Source: an uncultured Psychrobacter sp.
Lineage (GTDB): Bacteria > Pseudomonadota > Gammaproteobacteria > Pseudomonadales > Moraxellaceae
NCBI RefSeq assembly: GCF_947488565.1
Contig: NZ_CANKZC010000001.1
Span: 1-64,000, forward strand
Reading direction: 5' to 3'
Length of the DNA stretch: 64,000 bases
Each line of letters starts with the position of its first letter. Positions within the stretch are counted from its first letter, which is position 1. Made by a program: the position numbers and the translations under genes. The notes beneath the pieces were generated by a model. That model had not been told where the DNA came from and did not search any database. It saw only the letters and a program-made list of their open reading frames with translations. This document shows, piece after piece, positions 47,098 to 55,249 of the stretch.

Positions 47098-47550
47098 CCT
47101 TAATTTAAGACCATTTTAAGTGATTCAATAGCAGATAAGATATTTGCCCTTTAAAACATAGATTATTGTCCCCATCATCTATGATTATGGCAAGCACACA
47201 TTGACTATAATATATGCAGCAACTGATTGGCTGTCTTGTGCTTGAGAGCGGTGGTCTGTGTTAAACTATGCCGTTGTCAATATTGGCTGTCGTTTTGAAT
47301 CACACTATTTTTAAATACCATTGTTTTTAAAGATAGCCATATTGCTTTATTTTTGAGTAGTATTTTTAGCAAGTTTTTATTTAGCCGTTATATTGTAGTT
47401 TTTTGAGCCTTTATTCATATCAACTCATTTTCGTTATTATTGACATTTTCTACGCTTTTTATATGATCAATCTACTGATTAGATCAACGCACCCTACAAG
47501 CGATAGTCTGTTATTTTACGAAAATGCCCGACGCAAGCAAGTGAGTATTT
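47098..47550. other. Intergenic between dnaG and rpoD
   Basis: This 453-bp region probably carries an independent rpoD promoter; a TATAAT at about 47209 with an upstream TGAC is a candidate -10, but I find no convincing -35. A short open frame (47403-47612) overlaps the rpoD start and looks spurious. No terminator follows dnaG. Confidence 0.45.
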
Positions 47551-49461
47551 ATGAGCGACAAGTCAGTTTCCAATTCCACGTCTCAACTGGCCACCTTAAT
47601 CCAAATGGGTAAAGAGCAAGGGTATCTTACCTATGCTGAGGTGAATGACCAGCTGCCTGACTCTATTACAGAAAGTGATCAGATCGAAGACATCGTCCAA
47701 ATGCTCACTGACGTCGGCATCAAAATATTTGAGGCTGCGCCTGACGCTGATGATATTTTGATGAACGATGATTCAAGCGATGATGATATGGCAGCTGATG
47801 AAGCAGCGGCAGTATTGGCCTCTGTTGAAACTGAGCCTGGCCGTACTACCGATCCTGTTCGTATGTATATGCGCGAGATGGGTACAGTTGATCTGTTGAC
47901 CCGTGAAGGCGAGATTGCTATCGCCAAGCGTATTGAAGAAGGTATTCGTGATGTACAGCATGCGATGGCTTACTGGCCAGGTACGGTACAATTCGTTCTT
48001 GATGAATATCAAAAAGTGCATGACGGCGAAAAGAAACTCTCTGACGTTATTACTGGTTTTTTAGATCCTGAGACAGACGAAGACATCGCTGCAGCTAAAG
48101 AAGAAAAAGAGCGAGAAAAAGAAAAAATCTTAGTCATGAAAACGAAAGCCAATGCAAAAGCTGAGGCGGAAAAAGATGACGACGATGATGAAGACAGCGA
48201 TGATTTAGAGGTTGATGACAGCGACGAGGCTGAAGAAGAAACGGGCGGCATCGATCCAGAAGAAGTACGTCTGCGTCTAGAAGAGATTGAGCATTTATTT
48301 ATCAAAGCCAAACAGGCACTGCTTGATTACGGCCGCGGTAGCGTACAAGCTGACGAAGCCTATGAGCAGCTTGCCAGCCGCTTTATGATGTTGAAGCTTA
48401 ATAACCGTATGTCAGATCAAGTCATGGCTATCATGCATGATGTGTATGATGACGTGCGCAAGCATGAGCGTCAGATCATGCGTTTGGTAATCCGCCGTGG
48501 TCGTATGCCGCGCTCTGAATTTCGTAAGACTTTCCCAAGTAACGAAACCAACGTAGATTGGCTCACTGAGCGCCTAAAAGGCAAGCCTGCTTTTGCTGAA
48601 AACTTAGAAAAAGTCATCGATGATGTCATTTTGCTACAACGTAAAATCCGTGATTACGAGCAAAAGCTCGACATGGAAATTAACGATATGAAAGATGTGG
48701 CACGCGGTATGGCGATTGGTGAAGCCAAAGCCCGCCGTGCCAAAAAAGAGATGGTCGAGGCCAACCTGCGTCTGGTCATCTCTATTGCCAAAAAATACAC
48801 CAATCGTGGCCTGCAGTTCTTGGATCTGATTCAAGAAGGTAATATTGGTCTGATGAAAGCGGTGGATAAGTTTGAATACCGCCGCGGTTATAAGTTCTCA
48901 ACCTATGCCACATGGTGGATTCGTCAGGCCATTACCCGCTCTATCGCTGACCAAGCACGTACCATTCGTATCCCTGTACACATGATTGAGACCATTAATA
49001 AAATAAACCGCGTTTCACGTCAGCTACTACAAGAAATGGGCCGCGAGCCGACGCCTGAAGAATTGGGCGAACGCTTAGAGATGGACGAGATTAAAGTCCG
49101 TAAAGTGCTAAAAATCGCCAAAGAGCCGATCTCTATGGAAACTCCTATTGGTGACGATGAAGACTCACACCTAGGTGACTTTATTGAAGATGGTACTATT
49201 TCAAGTCCTGTCGATGACGCCACGGCAGCTGGCCTACAAGAAGCCACGCGTGATGTACTTGGCAACTTGACCGAACGTGAAGCACGCGTCCTAAAAATGC
49301 GTTTTGGTATCGATATGCCAACGGATCATACCCTAGAAGAAGTCGGTAAGCAGTTTGATGTGACTCGTGAGCGTATTCGTCAGATTGAGGCAAAAGCTTT
49401 GCGTAAACTGCGTCATCCTTCACGCTCTGAACATTTGCGTTCTTTCTTAGAAAACGACTGA
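47551..49461 (+). CDS. rpoD: RNA polymerase sigma factor RpoD (sigma-70)
   Basis: This is the primary sigma factor, 636 residues. Region 1.1 is at the N-terminus; region 1.2 is [22 protein letters not shown] non-conserved region follows with a highly acidic Lys/Glu/Asp stretch (about residues 185-235). Then come region 2 ([21 protein letters not shown]; the -10-binding [13 protein letters not shown]), region 3 and region 4 ([20 protein letters not shown] helix-turn-helix for the -35). The ATG at 47551 has AAGTGAG upstream. A hairpin terminator follows. Confidence 0.98.
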   Translation: MSDKSVSNSTSQLATLIQMGKEQGYLTYAEVNDQLPDSITESDQIEDIVQMLTDVGIKIFEAAPDADDILMNDDSSDDDMAADEAAAVLASVETEPGRTTDPVRMYMREMGTVDLLTREGEIAIAKRIEEGIRDVQHAMAYWPGTVQFVLDEYQKVHDGEKKLSDVITGFLDPETDEDIAAAKEEKEREKEKILVMKTKANAKAEAEKDDDDDEDSDDLEVDDSDEAEEETGGIDPEEVRLRLEEIEHLFIKAKQALLDYGRGSVQADEAYEQLASRFMMLKLNNRMSDQVMAIMHDVYDDVRKHERQIMRLVIRRGRMPRSEFRKTFPSNETNVDWLTERLKGKPAFAENLEKVIDDVILLQRKIRDYEQKLDMEINDMKDVARGMAIGEAKARRAKKEMVEANLRLVISIAKKYTNRGLQFLDLIQEGNIGLMKAVDKFEYRRGYKFSTYATWWIRQAITRSIADQARTIRIPVHMIETINKINRVSRQLLQEMGREPTPEELGERLEMDEIKVRKVLKIAKEPISMETPIGDDEDSHLGDFIEDGTISSPVDDATAAGLQEATRDVLGNLTEREARVLKMRFGIDMPTDHTLEEVGKQFDVTRERIRQIEAKALRKLRHPSRSEHLRSFLEND

Positions 49462-49509
49462 TTCACTCAGGCATTGTTAAAGGCATAAAAACGTTCTTAG
49501 AATTAAACC

Positions 49510-49537
49510 AAAAAGCTGAGCATGTCTCAGCTTTTTT
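49510..49537 (+). terminator. Terminator of rpoD
   Basis: An AAAAAGCTGAG stem pairs with CTCAGCTTTTT around a 5-nt CATGT loop, with a T6 run. It lies about 50 bp after rpoD. Confidence 0.92.
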
Positions 49538-49614
49538 GTGTCTGTTGGAGACGTATGCTTAATACAAAATAATAGCCAAGCTACTATATTTATCCCCATT
49601 CTTATTTTTATATT

Positions 49615-49633
49615 GATAATGATTCTTATTTGT
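49615..49633 (+). promoter_or_regulatory. Fur-like box upstream of the RCC1 lipoprotein
   Basis: GATAATGATTCTTATTTGT matches 13 of 19 positions of the classical Fur consensus GATAATGATAATCATTATC, with the left 9 bases perfect. It lies 83-101 bp before the ATG at 49716, a plausible promoter position. Iron control is therefore an inference. Confidence 0.5.
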
Positions 49634-49715
49634 AATATTATTCGCATCTAATATTTCTAATATCTTTCCTGTTATTTATCCTACTTTGCATATATTTTGC
49701 ACTTATTGAGGTTTT

Positions 49716-51377
49716 ATGCGTTTATCCCATTTAGCTCGAGCACTAGCCATTGTTACTACTGTACTGGGGTTAGCCGCTTGCGGCGATGACCAAAAAGCGA
49801 CAACCCCTATTATCGATGGGACACCGCCATTACTGACGACCGACAGCAATTTTTCTGATGGTTATAGTGCCGTTGCCGCCGTATTCGTCTCAGGACAAGT
49901 GCAAGATAACAGCGGGATCAAGTCATTTACTTATCAACTCAATGACGAACCAGTCCATACGCTAAAGATCGATGCTGAAGGCTATTTTAATGAGTCTATT
50001 TTTTTAGCGTTGGGCCACAATAAAATAACCCTAGAAGCGACAGATAACGCTGGTAACATTATGCGCTCTACCAAAACCATCTATCTAGGCGATAATATCG
50101 CGGCAGGTGGCTCACATACTGCTGCTCTTCGTGACGGACAGTTGTATAGTTGGGGGCGAAACAATTATGGTCAAACCGGTCTTGGACTGACCACGAAAAT
50201 AACAGATGTCATGGGACACCCAGATACACCGATGCTCATAAACAATGCACCACAAAACCTAGTATCTGTTAGTTTTAATCAAAACCATTCGCTCTCTATC
50301 GACCAAAACGGACAAGTTTACAGCTGGGGCGAAGATAAATATGGGCAATTGGGACGCGGCGAAACAGGTCGTAATAGCTGTAGTCAAGTTGAAGACTGTC
50401 GCCTTGATATCAGTGCTATTCAAGGTATCGAGGATGCACTCATGGTGGCAGCTGGTTACAAGCACAATCTAGTACTGACCAAAGATGGTAGTGTATGGGC
50501 ATTCGGGGCTAACGATGTAGGACAGCTTGGTAATGACTCTGCTGCTAGTACAAATGGCAGTAGCATACCGGTCAAAGTAGACTTCTCAGCAGCAACTGAC
50601 ATTGGACATATCGTGCAAGTAGTTGCCAGTGCCAACAGCTCCTACGCTTTAGATGATAAAGGACAAGTTTGGGGTTGGGGTAGCGACGCTTATGCCAATT
50701 TTGGAAAAGGTGAAGCCTGTACCAGTGCCAATGGCTGCGTCAATATCAATGCAACCCCTGTCCTTATAAATATTATTGAAAATACTCAGAATGATAGTGC
50801 CCAAGCTGATGCGAGTACTGCTAAAGAGGTAGAAAAAGTCACTCAACTTGCCGCTGGCCGTGACCATGTATTGGCTTTGACCAATAAAGAGTCGGTTTAT
50901 GGTTGGGGACTCAATGCCACAAGCCAAATAGGCTACAACGGTGAGCTATTTAGCGATACCGAAAAAGCTTGGGACGATATTGTTGCAACACCTACCAAAC
51001 TACCATGGTTCGAGGGTAAAGATATTCGCCGTATTTATGCTAATGGCAATGCCAGCTACGCTTTACTAGATGATGGCAAGGTATACCCTTGGGGCATGTT
51101 TGGCGAAACAAATGGTGCAGGTAAAACCATCTATAATGACCTAGATGAGCCAACTGACAAACTGCCCAATCTAAACAACATCGACAATATGGCAATGGGC
51201 GCTATGCATCTTATTGCTCATGAAAAGTCGCTCAACCAAGATAACAGTCCAACTCTTCAGTATGGTTCTTTATTTACGTGGGGCTGGAGCTTTGAGGGCT
51301 CATTGGGTAACAAAGACACCACGCATGTCTGGATGTATAACACCCCTATCCCTGTGAACTTGCCAAGTCAGCTATAA
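49716..51377 (+). CDS. RCC1-repeat lipoprotein
   Basis: This 553-residue exported lipoprotein has a signal peptide with lipobox LAAC and a lipidated Cys at about residue 23. An Ig/cadherin-like domain follows (about 45-125, with LEATDNAGNIMRSTK). The rest is about seven RCC1-type propeller blades, each with a [G/A]xxH..AL..DG.[V/L]Y.WG...YGQLG pattern, such as HTAALRDGQLYSWGRNNYGQ and HNLVLTKDGSVWAFG. Two blades have insertions (about 230 and 355). RCC1 propellers are protein-interaction scaffolds; the bacterial role is unknown. The Fur-like box upstream and the di-haem gene after it suggest an iron-stress link. Confidence 0.85.
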   Translation: MRLSHLARALAIVTTVLGLAACGDDQKATTPIIDGTPPLLTTDSNFSDGYSAVAAVFVSGQVQDNSGIKSFTYQLNDEPVHTLKIDAEGYFNESIFLALGHNKITLEATDNAGNIMRSTKTIYLGDNIAAGGSHTAALRDGQLYSWGRNNYGQTGLGLTTKITDVMGHPDTPMLINNAPQNLVSVSFNQNHSLSIDQNGQVYSWGEDKYGQLGRGETGRNSCSQVEDCRLDISAIQGIEDALMVAAGYKHNLVLTKDGSVWAFGANDVGQLGNDSAASTNGSSIPVKVDFSAATDIGHIVQVVASANSSYALDDKGQVWGWGSDAYANFGKGEACTSANGCVNINATPVLINIIENTQNDSAQADASTAKEVEKVTQLAAGRDHVLALTNKESVYGWGLNATSQIGYNGELFSDTEKAWDDIVATPTKLPWFEGKDIRRIYANGNASYALLDDGKVYPWGMFGETNGAGKTIYNDLDEPTDKLPNLNNIDNMAMGAMHLIAHEKSLNQDNSPTLQYGSLFTWGWSFEGSLGNKDTTHVWMYNTPIPVNLPSQL

Positions 51378-51451
51378 ACAACGACGGCTTATGTCCTTCA
51401 AACTTGCTGATTAACACTTATAAAGACCTACAAAAACATAATCGTTAAGTA

Positions 51452-51485
51452 AAAAAGGGGCTGCATACTTTATGTCGCCCTTTTT
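51452..51485 (+). terminator. Terminator after the RCC1 gene
   Basis: AAAAAGGG pairs with CCCTTTTT across an 18-nt loop. It lies 75 bp after the stop, so the following di-haem gene may need its own promoter or read-through. Confidence 0.6.
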
Positions 51486-51558
51486 AATTAGCGATCAAGC
51501 TTACTCTTTTTTATTCACTACTTGATTGTACTGATTTATGACTATTTTAGGTAATCCC

Positions 51559-53022
51559 ATGTCTTGTCGCCTCCATCGACCAACCATTTTACCCATATCA
51601 GCACTACCCACTATGCGTAATGCCCTGCTCTGCTTAGCGACGACCTTGATACTGAGCGCTTGCGGTGGCTCAGACGATAATGAGGATAATACAGTTAGCA
51701 GCCCCAGCTTGCCTAGCAATCCTCCCTCATCAAATACACCTGATGAGACAGAAGCCGATACCGATTGGCTACCAGCAGGCGGCAGCGCCACTATCACAGC
51801 TGATATCTCGCAGCCGTTTTTGCAGATCATGCCCAACCTTCCAAGCAGTGCCTTAGGCGGTGTTTCGCCAGGGCGTGAGTTATTTATCACCGAATGGACG
51901 CCCGCCAATCAAGGCCGCGTGTTATTTGATGGTGTTGGGCCACTGTTTAATGCCAATGCCTGTACTCAGTGCCATAGCGCAGAGGGACGCAAACCTATCT
52001 ATGCTAACGACGGTGAGCTAAGCGACGCCATTTTATTTAGACTAGGCGATAAACAAGGACTGGCTCATGCTTATTATGGTGAGCAAATGCAGCATCAAAG
52101 TATCGACGCCAGTATCGCTACCGAAGGTAAAATGCGCTATATCGCTACTGTTGAAGACGATAAAAATTCTAAAAGTATCAGATTCAACTTTACCCCAACG
52201 GACCCCAACCAACCTTTAGGAGATACCGCTATTAGCGGACGTATCTCGCCGCAACTGGTCGGTATGGGCTTACTTAATCTTATCCCTGACGCCAGTATTA
52301 TCGCTGCCGCCGATGCTAACGATGACAATAAAGATGGAATCAGTGGCCGTGTGCACTGGGTTAACGAAGGTGTTCATGAGCGAATTGGCCGCTTTGGTTG
52401 GAAAGCGATTAATTCAAGTCTACATACCCAAAACGCCAACGCCATGTCGCAAGATATGGGCTTAACCACTTCGATATTTATGGACCCTAACTGTACCGCT
52501 AATCAGCCAATTTGTTGGACAGCCGCCAATGGCGGTACGCCAGAGGTCTCAGACAGCAGTTTGGATGCTGTGACTGACTTTATGACCGCGCTTGCAGTTC
52601 CTGAGCGGCGGGTGAGCAATTTATCAACTTTTAATCAAGGTGCTAATCTTTTTACTCAAGTTGGCTGTGCTGGCTGTCATACGCCCAAACAAAAGACTGG
52701 CGATAGTGATCGTTTTCCATTGTTATCACAACAAACCATTTATCCTTATACCGATTTATTACTTCATGATATGGGCGCAGGACTTGATGATGGCGTAAAA
52801 GAAAAGAATGCTGAAAGTTTTGAATGGCGTACACCGCCGTTATGGGGTATTGGAATCGTCGCACAAGACTCGGACGCGCGTTTTTTGCACGATGGTCGCG
52901 CCAGCAGTCTGACTGAGGCGATACTGTGGCACGGCGGTGAAGCAGAAGGTGCAAAAACACGTTTTGAGCAGTTGTCTGTTGAGCAAAAAAATATATTACT
53001 GTCATTTCTAAACGGCATTTGA
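51559..53022 (+). CDS. Di-haem oxidoreductase family lipoprotein (DUF1111/COG3488 type)
   Basis: This secreted di-haem cytochrome is like the putative thiol oxidoreductases of COG3488. A lipoprotein signal with lipobox LSAC precedes a Ser/Asp-rich linker. The first haem site CTQCH lies about residue 140, with GPLFNANACTQCHSAEGR typical of the family; the second, CAGCH, lies near residue 375. Conserved segments include DGISGRVHWV and FLHDGRASSLTEAILWHGGEA near the end. The start is unsure: ATGs at 51538, 51559 and 51613 are in frame, and I prefer 51559 for its AGG site. Relatives often sit with imelysin-like iron-uptake genes, which are absent here. Confidence 0.85.
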   Translation: MSCRLHRPTILPISALPTMRNALLCLATTLILSACGGSDDNEDNTVSSPSLPSNPPSSNTPDETEADTDWLPAGGSATITADISQPFLQIMPNLPSSALGGVSPGRELFITEWTPANQGRVLFDGVGPLFNANACTQCHSAEGRKPIYANDGELSDAILFRLGDKQGLAHAYYGEQMQHQSIDASIATEGKMRYIATVEDDKNSKSIRFNFTPTDPNQPLGDTAISGRISPQLVGMGLLNLIPDASIIAAADANDDNKDGISGRVHWVNEGVHERIGRFGWKAINSSLHTQNANAMSQDMGLTTSIFMDPNCTANQPICWTAANGGTPEVSDSSLDAVTDFMTALAVPERRVSNLSTFNQGANLFTQVGCAGCHTPKQKTGDSDRFPLLSQQTIYPYTDLLLHDMGAGLDDGVKEKNAESFEWRTPPLWGIGIVAQDSDARFLHDGRASSLTEAILWHGGEAEGAKTRFEQLSVEQKNILLSFLNGI

Positions 53023-53028
53023 AATTTC

Positions 53029-53100
53029 GAGCACCTAGTTTTTTAGCATCTAACTTTTGAGTACCCAGCTTTTAAGTACTTGGCTTTTAAGTACTTGGCT
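53029..53100. repeat. Degenerate 15-bp tandem repeat
   Basis: About 4.8 units run end to end: GAGCACCTAGTTTTT, TAGCATCTAACTTTT, GAGTACCCAGCTTTT, AAGTACTTGGCTTTT, AAGTACTTGGCT. The rightmost units are nearly identical and the left ones have drifted. The array fills the gap between the di-haem gene and the convergent bestrophin gene and reaches the latter's stop codon. Confidence 0.85.
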
Positions 53101-54025
53101 ATGGTAGATAGCCATTTTTAGGGGCGATATCAGGTGGCAGGTCGGTTTCTCCCAGTGCCTCTAACAAATTGATTTCGATAGTGCGTGACAAAGCCGTCAA
53201 AGGTAACTGATTGGCTGCAAAACCAAACGGCTCTTCTAACTCTTCACTAAGCGCGTCTAAACCAAAGAAGGTATAAGCAATCACAGCACAGGTAAAAGGA
53301 GTCAACCAGCCCAGTGAAGAAACCAAGCCAAAAGGCAACATAAAGCAGTATAGATAAGTCGTACGATGTACCAAAAGCATATAGGCAAATGGTAAGGGCG
53401 TATTATGAATGCGCTCACAGGCGGCTAAGACGATAGTCATGGAGGTAAGGCGCTCGTCCATGTTTTGTATCATCTGCTCCGATGTTAAGCGCTGACGCCG
53501 ACTATCACCAAGTCGCTGACCCAGCAATCGCATCAAATAATCCGGCAGGTTTTGCGTCTGACGCATGCCGGCATGATGGGCAGGCGCCACAAAACGCTCA
53601 ACATCCTGCCAAGGCGCAGTACCACGAAGTCGATGGCGTACAGCATGGGTAAAAGCAATCGTCAGATAAATCATATATCGCTGAGTGTCCCGCCCGCGCT
53701 CATCTTCTTCATCTATAAACGAGAGTACTTGACGGCTAAAGCTACGAGCTTCATAAACCAGCTGTCCCCATAATCCTCGTGCTTCCCACCAACGCTGGTA
53801 ACTTGCATTATTACGAAAGCCAAGGAACAACGATAAAGCGATCCCAAACACCGTAAAAGGCGCCATAGTGTAGGAGGGAAAAGAGCGTGAAAACTCATGC
53901 TGAATAACGGTTATGAGCGTACTTAGCAAAGTAACCAATAAAATCTGCGGATAGATCTTTGGAATGATTGAACCGCGAAGGGTAAAAAATATCTTGAGAG
54001 CATTGGGTGTTTGCCGGACAATCAT
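53099..54025 (-). CDS. Bestrophin-family (UPF0187) anion channel protein
   Basis: This 308-residue membrane protein has several hydrophobic helices (about 25-45, 55-75, 210-250). It carries the family hallmark FRNNASYQRWWEARGLWGQLVYEARSF and the closing GLDALSEELEEPFGFAANQLPL, with the acidic EELEEPFG segment. Bacterial bestrophin homologues form pentameric channels, some for anions and some cation-conducting. It is a single gene; the repeat array lies just past its stop. Confidence 0.9.
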   Translation of the reverse strand: MIVRQTPNALKIFFTLRGSIIPKIYPQILLVTLLSTLITVIQHEFSRSFPSYTMAPFTVFGIALSLFLGFRNNASYQRWWEARGLWGQLVYEARSFSRQVLSFIDEEDERGRDTQRYMIYLTIAFTHAVRHRLRGTAPWQDVERFVAPAHHAGMRQTQNLPDYLMRLLGQRLGDSRRQRLTSEQMIQNMDERLTSMTIVLAACERIHNTPLPFAYMLLVHRTTYLYCFMLPFGLVSSLGWLTPFTCAVIAYTFFGLDALSEELEEPFGFAANQLPLTALSRTIEINLLEALGETDLPPDIAPKNGYLP

Positions 54026-54337
54026 GTCAGCTTCCTAGCGAGGTTGTCTGTAAATACTGTTATAAATAAAACTATGCTGCATCATAATATAGCTAATGCT
54101 TGATGAAAAGATTTTAAATTGCTAATACCGACTATCCTTTTATAATGTCTTGTCACAGGCAACACAGTACTTGAATAATATTCAAATGCCACTATAAATA
54201 GTGAATACAGCGACCGCACATAAAAAATGTACTCATTTAAAAATGACATCAACCAAAGAGCTGAGCGCGTCTCAGGTTTTTTATGTGATGAAAACACGGT
54301 ACAAGCCAATATTTCCATAAAAAATAAGGATTCCATC
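54026..54337. other. Intergenic between bestrophin gene and ybeD
   Basis: This 312-bp divergent region contains a terminator-like hairpin (54260-54282) very similar to that of rpoD. An open frame runs through it into the ybeD gene but shows no coding character. Confidence 0.5.
54260..54282 (+). terminator. Terminator-like hairpin in the ybeD leader
   Basis: The stem CTGAG/CTCAG with a 5-nt CGCGT loop is followed by a T6 run, 56 bases before the ybeD start. About 30 of 36 bases around it match the rpoD terminator at 49506-49541. It could attenuate ybeD or stop upstream transcripts. Confidence 0.55.
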
Positions 54338-54733
54338 ATGAGTGATGACCCAAAAGACACCAGCAATCAAAACCATAGCGAGCAAGACCATGCGTCTAAA
54401 AAAGACGTCAAAGTCACTGAGTTAGTCGCTAATGACGGTATCTTAAAAGGCAAAAAAACAGACGTACAAAACCCCGAGCTTTGGGAATTCCCGATGGACT
54501 ACCCTATGAGCATTATCGGTCATGAAGGCGAACATGAGACTTTGCTTAACGAAGTCAAGCTGATCCTTGGCAGTCAGTTCCCTGAGTTTGACTTGGCCTC
54601 CATAGATGTCAAACCCTCAAAGACAGGGCGCTTTCATTCAGTGCGTGTCAACTTATACCTGACGACAGTTGAGCAAGTCAACCACTTATATGCCGCACTT
54701 GATAACGCTAAAACGGTGCGCATGGTCGTATAA
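54338..54733 (+). CDS. ybeD: DUF493 family protein (YbeD-like)
   Basis: This 131-residue cytoplasmic protein has a charged N-terminal extension (about 45 residues) followed by the ACT-like DUF493 domain: LWEFPMDYPMSIIGHEG, FDLASIDVKPSKTGRFHSVRVNLYL and a C-terminal YAALDNAKTVRMVV. The family is often next to lipoate genes (lipB), but that neighbourhood is not present here. The ATG at 54338 has AAGGA upstream. Its function is not established. Confidence 0.85.
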   Translation: MSDDPKDTSNQNHSEQDHASKKDVKVTELVANDGILKGKKTDVQNPELWEFPMDYPMSIIGHEGEHETLLNEVKLILGSQFPEFDLASIDVKPSKTGRFHSVRVNLYLTTVEQVNHLYAALDNAKTVRMVV

Positions 54734-54791
54734 AATATATCCGCAAACGTAGATCAATATTTAAAACCAAATTTAGCATTTTAATATCGTA

Positions 54792-54821
54792 ATCGTCACT
54801 CATATGGGTGGCGATTTTTTT
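54792..54821 (+). terminator. Terminator of ybeD
   Basis: An 8-bp stem ATCGTCAC/GTGGCGAT with one G-U pair and a T7 run lies about 58 bp after ybeD. Confidence 0.8.
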
Positions 54822-55055
54822 GGGTCTACTGTACAATCAGCACCGCGATGATTGACTCGATTCTATCTATAAATAATCAAGAAATTGTCGACTAATAAAA
54901 ATAAAGTCATCACCACTTTTTTACAAAAAATTTTATTATTTGAGACAATCGCGTCTAACCCTTATCCCATCGTCCTTTGCCAAATTTTGGACATGCTACT
55001 ACCTTGTAGCAACATAGTTTTCTTCTAAAATCAATATAGCATTTTCAAAATTTTC

Positions 55056-55101
55056 CCGCTATATTGTGCCTACTTACTAATACAAACGCTATATCTAGTG
55101 C
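55056..55101 (+). promoter_or_regulatory. Pair of NrdR-like boxes upstream of nrdA
   Basis: The identical 8-mer CGCTATAT occurs at 55057 and 55087, exactly 30 bp apart (about three helical turns). The right box (55086-55101) matches 13 of 16 positions of the NrdR consensus ACACWATATATWGWGT; the left box (55056-55071) matches about 10. NrdR boxes normally come as pairs at this spacing before nrd operons. Confidence 0.6.
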
Positions 55102-55249
55102 TCGGTGATTTTATTCATCACTATGTGCTACGGCAAACTGTTGTCCAAAAACCTTCAGTGGTCGTAACACCTTGTTATAGCAGAATAAAAAACTTTGCGA
55201 GATTTAATCGACGTAAAGTACATATCAGCAATCAATAATAGAGGGTAAC

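Larger units (their letters stand above)
54734..55249. other. nrdA promoter region
   Basis: This 516-bp stretch contains the ybeD terminator, a perfect hairpin TGCTAC/GTAGCA near 54993-55010 and the NrdR-like boxes. No gene is seen. Confidence 0.55.

Noticed and set aside
47403..47612. A 69-codon frame overlapping the rpoD start
   Set aside because: Its end lies inside rpoD, it has no ribosome site and the composition looks non-coding.
54227..54337. Upstream extension of the ybeD frame
   Set aside because: It crosses a terminator-like hairpin and has no family similarity; the ATG at 54338 has a proper ribosome site.
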